Shown one piece after another: positions 1 through 6,634 of a stretch of DNA of 6,778 bases. The notes under the pieces were generated by a model. It saw only the letters and a list, made by a program, of their open reading frames with translations. It was not told the origin of the DNA and did no database searches. The position numbers and the translations under genes were made by a program. Where the stretch lies: NCBI GenBank assembly GCA_002338255.1, contig DDHX01000054.1:1501-8278 (forward strand), given 5' to 3'. The stretch comes from Ruminococcaceae bacterium UBA1865 (GTDB lineage: Bacteria > Bacillota > Clostridia > Oscillospirales > Acutalibacteraceae). Position 1 is the first letter of the stretch. Every line of letters starts with the position of its first letter.

Positions 1-864
1 CGCCGTGCGCGGCGGAGGGAGTTCGGAGGGGAAATTGTCTTTTTGCAGAATTGCCTTATAGATTTCACCTTTTTTAATATCGGTTTCGGCGGCGGCCTGC
101 TTGGCGGCTTCGGAAGCCGAAAGGCCGCTTTCCATCAGGTCCTTTGCCATAGCAACGCCATCTTCAATGGTAAATTCAGTGTGTTCCGGAGCGGGGGCGC
201 CCTCAATGACCAGTACAAATTCACCCCTGGCACCGCCGTCGGCGTAGCGCGCAACAGCTTCGGCTAAAGTCGTGCGGATAACCTCTTCATGAATTTTCGT
301 CAGCTCACGTACCAGCGCAATGCGGCGGTCACCCCACGCGGCGAGCATATCGTTCAGAGTGGAGGAAAGCTTGTGTGGCGCTTCATAAAAAATCATTGTG
401 CGCTGTTCGGCTTTTACTTGTTCAAGGTGTTCACGACGGCTTTTCTTATTGACGCTTAAAAAACCCTCGAAGGTAAACCGGCCGGTCGGCAGGCCTGAAA
501 TGCCCAGCGCGGAATGCACGGCGCTCGGCCCCGGAACAACCAAAACCTGAATCCCGCGTTCTGCGCATTGGGCGACGAGCATCTCACCGGGGTCGGAAAT
601 TGCCGGCATACCCGCGTCGGAAACAAGCGCGCAGGTTTCGCCCGCTTCAATCCGGTCGCAAATGATGTGCCCGCGTTCACGCTTATTGTGTTCAAAGTAG
701 CTGATCATCGGTTTTTTGATTTCAAAATGGTTCAGCAGTTTCACGGTTACGCGCGTGTCCTCCGCGGCGATAAAATCAGCCTCGCGCAGTGTTTCCACCG
801 CACGAGGTGAAAAGTCGGAAAGGTTCCCGATGGGTGTGCCGACCACCATTAATTTTCCGCTCAT
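1..864 (-). CDS. rsmI: 16S rRNA (cytidine(1402)-2'-O)-methyltransferase RsmI, 3' end cut off
   Basis: Cytoplasmic SAM-dependent enzyme that 2'-O-methylates C1402 of 16S rRNA in the ribosomal decoding centre. I translated 288 codons from the ATG at 864 to the window edge without meeting a stop. Family motifs appear in order: TPIGNL (residues 10-15), AEDTR (34-38), a SYFEHN stretch (55-60), LVSDAGMPAISDPG (80-93), VPGPSA (110-115), EGFL (133-136) and FYEAPHK (159-165). This is the tetrapyrrole-methylase (TP_methylase) fold. The tail around residues 245-275 is the helical C-terminal region typical of RsmI. Family members are usually about 280-295 residues, so probably only a few codons are missing. 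The start is fixed by an AAGGAGCGG ribosome binding site (872-880) seven bases upstream and by the ATGA overlap (861-864) with the stop of trmN6, which implies translational coupling. Identification is secure. Confidence 0.96.
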   Translation of the reverse strand, partial: MSGKLMVVGTPIGNLSDFSPRAVETLREADFIAAEDTRVTVKLLNHFEIKKPMISYFEHNKRERGHIICDRIEAGETCALVSDAGMPAISDPGEMLVAQCAERGIQVLVVPGPSAVHSALGISGLPTGRFTFEGFLSVNKKSRREHLEQVKAEQRTMIFYEAPHKLSSTLNDMLAAWGDRRIALVRELTKIHEEVIRTTLAEAVARYADGGARGEFVLVIEGAPAPEHTEFTIEDGVAMAKDLMESGLSASEAAKQAAAETDIKKGEIYKAILQKDNFPSELPPPRTA

Positions 865-1616
865 TTTTCAACCGCTCCTTTATTTTGTGCGTACGCTCCG
901 TAAATTTCAATCATTTCTTCGGAGTATCCGCCGATTTCATTCTTAATAAAAAGCACCGGATCGACCGTCATGCCGGGATTTCCGCCGCGATTGGCCTGAA
1001 GCAAAAACAGCGAAGGGGGCTTGTCCGGTCGATGCTGCACGAAACGCAGGCGCTTTGGTTCAAGCCCCGCTTTTTGCAGATCGAGCATCGCCGTGCAAAG
1101 GCGTTCAGGGCGCAGACAGCAGCAAAACCGCCCGCCGAAACGCAGCAGCGAAGCCGCCGATTGCACAATTTCCGAAAAATTGCAGGTGACTTCGTGCCGC
1201 GCAATGCGCATTTGCTCGTCGGAATTTTTAAGCCCCGCGCCCTCTGCTTTATAAGGGGGATTACAGGCAATCAAATCCAAGTTGGGCGGCACGGCTTTGC
1301 CGCCTTTGAGCATCCTGATATCTTCATTTATAATTTCAATTTCATTCGTAAGATGATTATATTCAACGGAGCGGCGCGCCATGCCGCACGCATTCTCCTG
1401 TATTTCAACGGCATAAACCTTTTTGGGTTTTGTTTTCATGTACCAAATCAGTGGTATAGTACCACAACCCGTGCCAAAATCAGCGCAGGTGTCACCGGCC
1501 CGCGGCGTGGAAAACGCAGCAAGCAGAATAGTGTCGGTATTAAAGCTGTGACCGCGCGAAATAATCACCGAATAATCGCGCGAAAGCGGTTCAAGACGTT
1601 CGCCGGGTAATAACAT
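861..1616 (-). CDS. trmN6: tRNA1(Val) (adenine(37)-N6)-methyltransferase family protein (YabB/TrmN6)
   Basis: A 251-residue class I SAM-dependent methyltransferase of the COG4123 family. Members methylate N6 of adenine 37 next to the anticodon of tRNA1(Val). Visible motifs are the SAM-binding loop DFGTGCGTIPL (residues 46-56), an acidic residue ending the next strand (E71 in AVEI) and the catalytic NPPY (119-122) of N6-adenine methyltransferases. An in-frame ATG lies 23 codons upstream at 1685, but those codons are encoded by the terminator hairpin. I place the start at 1616, where AAAAAGGGG (1622-1630) lies five bases upstream and the protein begins MLLPGERLEPL as homologues do. The gene overlaps rsmI by four bases, matching the yabB-to-rsmI order of Bacillus, where yazA lies between them. 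Family assignment is firm. The exact tRNA substrate in this organism is inferred. Confidence 0.92.
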   Translation of the reverse strand: MLLPGERLEPLSRDYSVIISRGHSFNTDTILLAAFSTPRAGDTCADFGTGCGTIPLIWYMKTKPKKVYAVEIQENACGMARRSVEYNHLTNEIEIINEDIRMLKGGKAVPPNLDLIACNPPYKAEGAGLKNSDEQMRIARHEVTCNFSEIVQSAASLLRFGGRFCCCLRPERLCTAMLDLQKAGLEPKRLRFVQHRPDKPPSLFLLQANRGGNPGMTVDPVLFIKNEIGGYSEEMIEIYGAYAQNKGAVEK

Positions 1617-1649
1617 AGAAACCCCTTTTTCATTACAAAAAATCAAATG

Positions 1650-1682
1650 AAAAAAGACGGCGCGTAGAAACGCTCCGCCTTT
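1650..1682 (-). terminator. Intrinsic terminator after the ferredoxin gene
   Basis: Read on the minus strand, GGCGGAGCG (1679-1671) and CGCGCCGTC (1664-1656) form a nine-position stem with one G-U pair and one A-G mismatch, around a six-base loop (1670-1665). The stem is extended by three A-T pairs (1680-1682 with 1653-1655) and followed by a run of T. It starts 15 bases after the ferredoxin stop codon, so it should end the ferredoxin transcript. It lies only about 34 bases before the trmN6 start, so expression of trmN6 and rsmI needs readthrough or a promoter I cannot see. No calculated folding energy is available. Confidence 0.82.
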
Positions 1683-1697
1683 CATCAGTATGAACTC

Positions 1698-1889
<192 letters not shown>

Positions 1890-1899
1890 TTACAACATA

Positions 1900-1927
1900 A
1901 TTCTATCATAAAAACCGAAAAATGCAA
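1900..1927 (-). promoter_or_regulatory. Extended -10 sigma-A-type promoter of the ferredoxin gene
   Basis: On the minus strand a -35 hexamer TTGCAT (1927-1922) is followed after 16 bases by a -10 hexamer TAGAAT (1905-1900), with the extended -10 element TGA directly before it. Five of six -10 positions and four of six -35 positions match consensus. The start point would be near 1893, giving a leader of about 25 bases that carries the GGAGGTG ribosome binding site. It lies in the AT-rich gap between ricT and the ferredoxin gene. This is the most convincing promoter in the window. Confidence 0.72.
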
Positions 1928-1949
1928 CTATATCCAAGAAATAATTAAT

Positions 1950-2819
1950 TTAATCTTTTTCCAGTTCCTTTAATTTTTCCAGTTCGCCGCGATCAATATT
2001 AACCTGGCCGCCCTTAATCAGCTTTACCTGTGCGACCTCAAAGGTTTGTGGAGCCGCGTCGGCAGCGGAGTCAAGCCGCACCTGCAAAACGCCGGTCAGC
2101 ATATTCAGGTCTGTAACGGTGCCCCTTCCGTTTGGCGTCATCACGATGGAATTGACGCTTGGGGTGGAGCGGAGTAAGTCGAGATAAGCCTCCTGCTCGT
2201 ACTTCAGGCAGCACATCAGCCTCCCGCAGGTGCCGGAGATTTTAACCGGATTAAGCGATAAACCTTGCTCCTTTGCCATTTTAATGGAAACAGGCTGGAA
2301 GCCGCTCAAAAAAGTGGAGCAGCAAAACGCCCTGCCGCAAATGCCAAGGCCGCCGAGCATTTTGGCCTCGTCGCGCACGCCGATTTGGCGAAGCTCGATT
2401 CTGGTGCGGAAAACCGAAGCAAGGTCTTTGACCAGCTCACGGAAATCCACGCGGCCGTCGGCCGTAAAGTAAAACAATATTTTCGTGTTATCAAACGTAT
2501 ATTCCACATCGACAAGTTTCATTTCAAGCTTGTGCGCTGCAATTTTTTTACAGCAAACGGCAAACGCGTTTTTCTCTTTCTCTGCGTTTTCCGCCACTTT
2601 TTTAATATCTTCCTTTGTGGCAACGCGGATTAACTTTTTCAGCGGCTGAACAATGCTTTCATCGTTGATTTGACGGTTTTCCATCGCAACCTCACCGGAT
2701 TCGATGCCGCGCGCGGTTTCAACAATTACCATGTCGCCTTGCTTTAGGATGTTCCCATCCGGGTCAAAATAATACACCTTGCCAACATTTTTAAATCTAA
2801 CGCCAATTACCTCGGCCAT
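1950..2819 (-). CDS. ricT: PSP1-domain protein RicT (YaaT)
   Basis: A 289-residue cytoplasmic PSP1-domain protein. In B. subtilis RicT works with RicA (YmcA) and RicF (YlbF) in a complex that carries [4Fe-4S] clusters, stimulates RNase Y-dependent RNA maturation, and affects sporulation, competence and biofilm formation. The family signature is clear: MAEVIGVRFKNVGKVYYFDP at the N-terminus, a basic helical segment at about 69-97, and a cysteine-rich core with C161, C166 and C167 (GICGRAFCC) and C198, C203 and C204 (GTCGRLMCC). These cysteines are candidate cluster ligands. The start at 2819 is chosen over an in-frame ATG at 2831 because GGAGG lies five bases before it and MAEVIGVRFK is the conserved beginning. 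It lies downstream of holB as in Bacillus, but 135 bases away. RicA and RicF are not in the window, so complex formation here is inferred. Confidence 0.94.
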   Translation of the reverse strand: MAEVIGVRFKNVGKVYYFDPDGNILKQGDMVIVETARGIESGEVAMENRQINDESIVQPLKKLIRVATKEDIKKVAENAEKEKNAFAVCCKKIAAHKLEMKLVDVEYTFDNTKILFYFTADGRVDFRELVKDLASVFRTRIELRQIGVRDEAKMLGGLGICGRAFCCSTFLSGFQPVSIKMAKEQGLSLNPVKISGTCGRLMCCLKYEQEAYLDLLRSTPSVNSIVMTPNGRGTVTDLNMLTGVLQVRLDSAADAAPQTFEVAQVKLIKGGQVNIDRGELEKLKELEKD

Positions 2820-2954
2820 GTGAACCTCCATAAAATTCTGAATCGACCCTTAGACAGAGCCGGCACGTAGAACGGGACTGCGGAAATCGAAAAATCCATA
2901 CTATCGTAATTCCCTTTCAGGGGAGATGTTGCAAATAAGAAAATAAAACGTTGC
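2820..2954. other. Gap between holB and ricT with no gene
   Basis: This is the longest gap inside the cluster (135 bases). I see no coding sequence, no strong terminator and no clear promoter. A short CCCT-GAA-AGGG hairpin is possible on the minus strand near 2910-2922, but no T-run follows it. The 8-base segment 2858-2865 (AGCCGGCA) is the reverse complement of 2960-2967 at the end of holB. The ricT ribosome binding site (GGAGG) sits at its left end. It may be only a leader or spacer. Confidence 0.5.
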
Positions 2955-3821
2955 TTATCTGCCGGCTGCGGCACGCAAATTTGCGCACAGGGTAGTCAGC
3001 AGCAATGCCGTGTTTGCATTTTGATCAAGCGCGCGCTGCGCTTTTTGAACCTCGCTCAACAGCAAAAGCAACCTGTCGCGGGTCAACCCTGCGGCCAGTG
3101 CAGCCGCCGGTTCTTTTTGACCGGAAAGGCAGACTTTGCCACCCGCGCGCAGAACAGCCGCGTCGCGAAAAATCAGCATAAGCTGAGCCAAAACGGCGCG
3201 CAGCTTATTTTTATCTTTCATTAAATCCGCGGTAAGAAACAAAAAATCTGCTTCGTTCACGGCGGTAACGGCAGCCGTAAGCTTTTCCATATAAGCAAGG
3301 TCAACATCGTTGGCCGCATGGGCGCCTTCAAGCGAAAAAATCTGTGCGCGTGAGCGGATGGTTGGCAGAAGAGCAGTTGCGCTGATGGCTGTCAAAATAA
3401 ACAGCACATTTTCCGGCGGCTCTTCCAGCACTTTCAAAAGCGCGTTTTGCGAAATCTCGCTCATATTTTGTGCACCCAATAAAACATAGACCTTATTTGG
3501 CGCCTCATTGGGCTTAATATATGCGTCGGAACGAATTTGCCGGATTGCGTCAACAGGAAAAGCGCGCGGATTCGCGTCGCCGTCAATCGTAAAGATATCG
3601 GGATGCGAACCGGCCCGTGCCTTTACGCAGCCGGGGCAATGCCCACAGGGCTTTTCGCCGTCGTTCAGGCACACGGCTGCTTTTGCAAGAATTTCGGGCA
3701 GGTTGCTTTTCGACCCTTCCAAAATCATCGCATGCGGAAGCCGACCCGCGTTAAAAGCAAGCTCCAACTGAGCTTTGACATCACCGCTGCCGGTAAAGTC
3801 ACTTAAATTCAGGATGCTCAT
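2955..3821 (-). CDS. holB: DNA polymerase III subunit delta' (clamp loader)
   Basis: A 288-residue AAA+ family subunit of the clamp-loader complex, which opens the beta sliding clamp and loads it on DNA. Evidence: an N-terminal RLPHAMILEG strand (residues 27-36), a four-cysteine zinc module (C51, C59, C62, C65), the conserved NALLKVLEEPPENVLFIL segment (126-143) and TIRSRAQ (154-160), which corresponds to the SRC motif. The P-loop position (GSKSNLPEIL, 36-45) has no GK[ST], as expected for delta', which does not hydrolyse ATP. The arginine of the SRC motif (R158) is kept but its cysteine is alanine. The protein is shorter than the roughly 330 residues of the E. coli and B. subtilis versions, mainly in the C-terminal collar region. 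Its ATG overlaps the darA stop (ATGA, 3818-3821), and no Shine-Dalgarno lies at normal spacing, so translation probably depends on coupling to darA. Confidence 0.93.
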   Translation of the reverse strand: MSILNLSDFTGSGDVKAQLELAFNAGRLPHAMILEGSKSNLPEILAKAAVCLNDGEKPCGHCPGCVKARAGSHPDIFTIDGDANPRAFPVDAIRQIRSDAYIKPNEAPNKVYVLLGAQNMSEISQNALLKVLEEPPENVLFILTAISATALLPTIRSRAQIFSLEGAHAANDVDLAYMEKLTAAVTAVNEADFLFLTADLMKDKNKLRAVLAQLMLIFRDAAVLRAGGKVCLSGQKEPAAALAAGLTRDRLLLLLSEVQKAQRALDQNANTALLLTTLCANLRAAAGR

Positions 3822-4141
3822 ACCTTTTCGAATCGATCCACTTCGAGAACAAAGATGGTTGAGCCGCCCACAGTAACTTCAACAGGGAACGATGAGTACA
3901 TTCCGACATCCATAGTGGTTGTGCTTGGCACAAGCTGCGTGCGTCGGCTGCTTTGTTTGGAAATAATGGCGATTACCTGATCAACCTTATCGTCCTCGGT
4001 ACCTACGATGAAGGTGGTGTTGCCCGCCATTAAAAAACCGCCGGTTGTGGCAAGCTTCGTGACCGAAAATCCACCCTTTGTCAGTGCTGCGGAAACCATC
4101 CCGCTGTCATCATTGCTCACAATTGCAAGCACAAGTTTCAT
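3818..4141 (-). CDS. darA: Cyclic-di-AMP receptor DarA (PstA/YaaQ, DUF970)
   Basis: A 107-residue PII-like protein that binds the second messenger cyclic-di-AMP as a trimer in Firmicutes; the downstream target is not established. The hallmark segment TKLATTGGFLMAGNTTF is at residues 28-44, preceded by MKLVLAIVSNDD. Length is close to the 109 residues of B. subtilis DarA. T28, F36, L37 and N41 line up with ligand-contacting residues I recall from the S. aureus protein. Positions 24 and 26, which I recall as Asn and Arg there, are Gly and Ser here, so pocket details may differ. The start at 4141 is chosen over an in-frame ATG at 4156 because GGAGGG (4149-4154) lies seven bases before it. The gene overlaps holB by four bases and follows the decarboxylase gene, as in the Bacillus yaaO-tmk-darA region, but without tmk. 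Confidence 0.95.
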   Translation of the reverse strand: MKLVLAIVSNDDSGMVSAALTKGGFSVTKLATTGGFLMAGNTTFIVGTEDDKVDQVIAIISKQSSRRTQLVPSTTTMDVGMYSSFPVEVTVGGSTIFVLEVDRFEKV

Positions 4142-4217
4142 AATGAATCCCTCCATTGTTTATATTTGACGGAAAGAGCAAAATTTTTGATAATTCTACT
4201 CTGTTATTCATCTATTT
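4142..4217. other. AT-rich gap between the decarboxylase gene and darA
   Basis: Seventy-six bases with no gene. The darA ribosome binding site GGAGGG is at 4149-4154. On the minus strand there are -10-like hexamers (TAGAAT near 4195 and TATAAA near 4161) but neither has a credible -35 at the right distance. No terminator hairpin with a T-run is visible after the decarboxylase stop. Co-transcription of the decarboxylase gene with darA and holB is therefore the simplest reading. Confidence 0.5.
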
Positions 4218-5501
4218 TTATTTTAACACTTTTATTGAAAAAAAGCCATACCCACGTAAAAACTCAATAATCTCTTTTGTGAGCTCCTCACCCGGCATCG
4301 CGACGGGCACGCCCGGCGGGCAGGGGCAGGCGGCTTCGGCGGCGATTCGGCCTGTGGCGCTGTCGAGCGCGATGGTTTCCGACGGATCAAAAACAGCCTG
4401 TCGCAGGGGCATTTTAACGGCCGGAAGCGGGGGCAGAGCCGCGTGGACGGGAAGCGGAGAACGAACCGGCAGCAGATCGATTGCTTCCGCAAGGCGGGTG
4501 AAGTCGCTGTCCGTATTGAACGGCGTCGCAATCAGTACTACATGCGCGGCATCGGCAAACTCCGGTTCCACACCCGCGCCGCGGAAGATTTCGGCGGCGG
4601 CCGTACCGCTCAGCCCGATGGAAGCGGTGTTCAGCGTGATGCGGGTCGGGTCGGTCAACCCGCCCGGCTGGGCAATGCCATGCTGCGCAGCTGCGGTTTT
4701 CAGTTCATTTATTTTATGCTGTAAGGAAACATACTCCTTCTTGTGTACTTCCAGCCACGCGCGCGCCAAATCAAGTGAAGCCATAATCGCGTAATTCGGG
4801 CTGGTCGAGCCGAACAGCGCCATTGCCTCTTTTGCGCCGGAGGCAAAACGTTCGTCCGCAATGTTCAGCCACGCGCCGCCGGTCAGAACGTTCAGGGTTT
4901 TGTGCGCGGAACAGGCGGTCATGCTTGCTCCGAACGTGAGCGGGTGCAGCTTCGGCTCCGTAAACATCAGGTGCGTACCGTGGGCGTTGTCCACCAGCAG
5001 TGGGATATCCTGCTTTTTACAGGCGGCTGAAATGGCGGAAATATCAAGCAGCTCACCGTAATAATTGGGGCTGGTGACATAGACGGCTTTTGCATTCGGA
5101 TTTTTTTCTATTACGGAGATAATATCGCCGGGCATCGCCCAGACGGGATGCAGGCCAAGCAGCGCCATTGCGTTGACCGCGCTGCGGTGAAGCACACGCG
5201 AGCAGACGATGCTGCCGCCGTTTGGCGCGGCAAGCCGGAACATGGCTTGAATGCTAAGGGTGCACCCACCTGCCGAAATGCAGGTGCGCGCGGTTCCGAA
5301 CAGTTTTGCCGCGAGCTGCTCCGCCTCAAAAATTGGGCCGTCGGCCTCAAACAGGCTGTCGGTGTCCGGCAGCTCGGTGAAGTCGAGCGAAAGCAAGTCC
5401 TGCGGCAGCGAAAACGGGTTGTTTTTGTGCCCCGGGGTGTGGAACGACGCGCGGTTCAGCGCCTGATGCCGCAGCAGCGCGGTATAAAGGGGAGTGGACA
5501 T
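4218..5501 (-). CDS. PLP-dependent Orn/Lys/Arg decarboxylase family protein (YaaO-like)
   Basis: A 427-residue fold-type I pyridoxal-phosphate enzyme of the ornithine/lysine/arginine decarboxylase family, which converts a basic amino acid to a diamine or agmatine. Landmarks: FHTPGHK (residues 20-26), LPDTDSL (44-50), phosphate-binding SAGGCT (76-81), H105 likely stacking on the cofactor ring, D171 in VDNAHGTHL pairing with the pyridine nitrogen, and SAHK with the Schiff-base lysine K201. A C-terminal CPPGVPVAMPGEE stretch is the family's end motif. It belongs to the short Gram-positive group, somewhat smaller than B. subtilis YaaO (about 480). Motifs alone do not show which amino acid is used. 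AAAGGAG (5511-5517) is only three bases from an ATG at 5507 but nine from the ATG at 5501, so I prefer 5501. The ribosome binding site directly follows the terminator of the upstream gene. Confidence 0.92.
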   Translation of the reverse strand: MSTPLYTALLRHQALNRASFHTPGHKNNPFSLPQDLLSLDFTELPDTDSLFEADGPIFEAEQLAAKLFGTARTCISAGGCTLSIQAMFRLAAPNGGSIVCSRVLHRSAVNAMALLGLHPVWAMPGDIISVIEKNPNAKAVYVTSPNYYGELLDISAISAACKKQDIPLLVDNAHGTHLMFTEPKLHPLTFGASMTACSAHKTLNVLTGGAWLNIADERFASGAKEAMALFGSTSPNYAIMASLDLARAWLEVHKKEYVSLQHKINELKTAAAQHGIAQPGGLTDPTRITLNTASIGLSGTAAAEIFRGAGVEPEFADAAHVVLIATPFNTDSDFTRLAEAIDLLPVRSPLPVHAALPPLPAVKMPLRQAVFDPSETIALDSATGRIAAEAACPCPPGVPVAMPGEELTKEIIEFLRGYGFFSIKVLK

Positions 5502-5510
5502 CTTCATTTA

Positions 5511-5517
5511 CTCCTTT
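5511..5517 (-). promoter_or_regulatory. Ribosome binding site that decides the decarboxylase start
   Basis: AAAGGAG on the minus strand. Spacing is three bases to the ATG at 5507 and nine bases to the ATG at 5501, which favours the second. It begins almost at the last T of the preceding terminator, so any transcript that starts downstream of the hairpin could not include a normal leader. Confidence 0.65.
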
Positions 5518-5518
5518 A

Positions 5519-5551
5519 ACAAAAAACCGCACAGCGCTATGCCGTGCGGTT
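5519..5551 (-). terminator. Strong intrinsic terminator after the LytR-CpsA-Psr gene
   Basis: On the minus strand AACCGCACGGC (5551-5541) pairs with GCTGTGCGGTT (5535-5525) over 11 positions, one of them G-U, around the five-base loop ATAGC. It is followed by TTTTGTT. The stem starts 15 bases after the stop codon of the upstream gene. This is the strongest hairpin I see in the window. It has a T-run only on the minus strand, so it is not bidirectional. Confidence 0.9.
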
Positions 5552-5566
5552 CATCAAAATGATTGA

Positions 5567-6634
5567 TTAATTGTTTCCGTAGGTTTTTGTGGGAAGGTCG
5601 CTTTCAAAGATGAAATCGGCAACGCTCTTGCGGGCCACTTCCAAATTTGGAACAAGAACCATTCCTACGCCGGAAATCGTGTCGGACGTATATTGATTGT
5701 CGCCCGGGATACGGTTCTGGCTGATGGGGTAGTTCAAATAGGTGAGTGAATTTCCGGCCATGCCGACAACTTCGTCCTTTGTCATGTTCGTGGTGACAAG
5801 GTGAAGGGTTTTAGACAAAGCACTGTAAATCGTGCCAAGGTCGGAAGACTTAAATTTATCCGCGATGCTGGAGAAAACTTTGCGCTGGCGTTCCGTGCGC
5901 TCAAAGTCGTCGCCGATAATACGGATGCGGGAGTAATAATGCGCCTGCTTACCGCTTAAAAGGAAGGTTCCGGCCGTCAGGTTGCGTCGTGAGTCACCGG
6001 AGTACTGGTTAATCAGTTTTGCTTCTCCCGCAGTAATCGTCATGGTCACGCCGCCGAGATTGTCGACAATCTGGTCAAACGCGGAGTTGCTGATAATCAC
6101 ATAACGGTCGATATCCGTTCCGAAGTTGGCTTCAATTGTTGTTACTGTGAGCTTGGCACCATCCACGCCGCCGCCGGCAAAATGGTAGGCGGTGTTGAGC
6201 TTGTTGCTTGTATGCCCCGGAATGGCGACATACATATCGCGCATAAACGAGGTGAGCTTCAATTTTTTGTGGCGTGTGTCAACCGAAACGAGCATCATGC
6301 TGTCGCTGCGCCCGGGGTCGTTTTTTTGGTAATCGTCGACGCCAAGTAAAAGGATATTAGTAATCGCGTCATCATGGTAAAGGCCGCCTAAAACGCCGGA
6401 TTTCGCGCTCGTAGTGCCGGCGCTCGCCGTTCCGGGTTCAAAAAGGTTGCCCGTTTTTACCTGTGAGGTGGTGGAAGTGTCCGGAGCGAAATTGATGTTT
6501 CCTAACAGCTGGTCCGCGTAAACACAGCCCATGCCGGCAATCAGCAAAATCACACTTAAAAATAAAATTGCGAAATTCCTGACAATGATTTTTTTGCTTT
6601 TTCCTTTATTCGGGGTATTATTTGTTTTACTCAC
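5567..6634 (-). CDS. LytR-CpsA-Psr (LCP) family cell-wall polymer ligase
   Basis: A 355-residue membrane-anchored enzyme of the LCP family, whose members transfer wall teichoic acid or capsular polymers from undecaprenyl carriers to peptidoglycan outside the cell. The layout is a basic cytoplasmic N-terminus (1-19), one membrane helix (about 20-40), a Ser/Thr/Gly-rich linker (about 50-82) and the LCP domain (about 90-255). Conserved charged residues are visible: D100 in LLLGVDD, R109 and D111 in GRSDSMML, R132 in SFMRDMYV, LNTAYHFAG (146-154), and YSRIR with DDFERTERQRKV (233-252) containing R235, D242, R245 and R248. The start is GTG at 6634, with AGGA eight bases upstream; a nearby ATG at 6639 is out of frame. 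It has its own terminator and a separate AT-rich upstream region, so it looks like a separate transcription unit. The polymer it attaches cannot be told from sequence. Confidence 0.95.
   Translation of the reverse strand: MSKTNNTPNKGKSKKIIVRNFAILFLSVILLIAGMGCVYADQLLGNINFAPDTSTTSQVKTGNLFEPGTASAGTTSAKSGVLGGLYHDDAITNILLLGVDDYQKNDPGRSDSMMLVSVDTRHKKLKLTSFMRDMYVAIPGHTSNKLNTAYHFAGGGVDGAKLTVTTIEANFGTDIDRYVIISNSAFDQIVDNLGGVTMTITAGEAKLINQYSGDSRRNLTAGTFLLSGKQAHYYSRIRIIGDDFERTERQRKVFSSIADKFKSSDLGTIYSALSKTLHLVTTNMTKDEVVGMAGNSLTYLNYPISQNRIPGDNQYTSDTISGVGMVLVPNLEVARKSVADFIFESDLPTKTYGNN

Noticed and set aside
789..1610. Long plus-strand open frame of 273 codons opposite trmN6
   Set aside because: It lies wholly antisense to clearly recognisable rsmI/trmN6 coding sequence, its translation has no recognisable domain and an odd composition rich in His, Arg and Phe, and I see no ribosome binding site for it.
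1617..1685. Upstream in-frame start giving trmN6 23 extra residues
   Set aside because: The extra codons are encoded by the terminator hairpin and its T-run, homologues begin near MLLPGERLEPL, and a ribosome binding site is placed for the start at 1616.
2928..2962. Possible terminator just after holB (ATAAG with CTTAT on the minus strand)
   Set aside because: Only five A-T-rich pairs around a 14-base loop, too weak to support as a terminator.
4156..4794. Plus-strand open frame of 212 codons opposite the decarboxylase
   Set aside because: Antisense shadow of the decarboxylase: low-complexity Ala/Gly/Ser-rich translation, no domain, and no supporting promoter or ribosome binding site.
6528..6534. 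Possible lipobox around C37 of the LytR-CpsA-Psr protein
   Set aside because: The residues before the cysteine are G-M-G and do not fit a lipobox; a single transmembrane anchor is the family norm.
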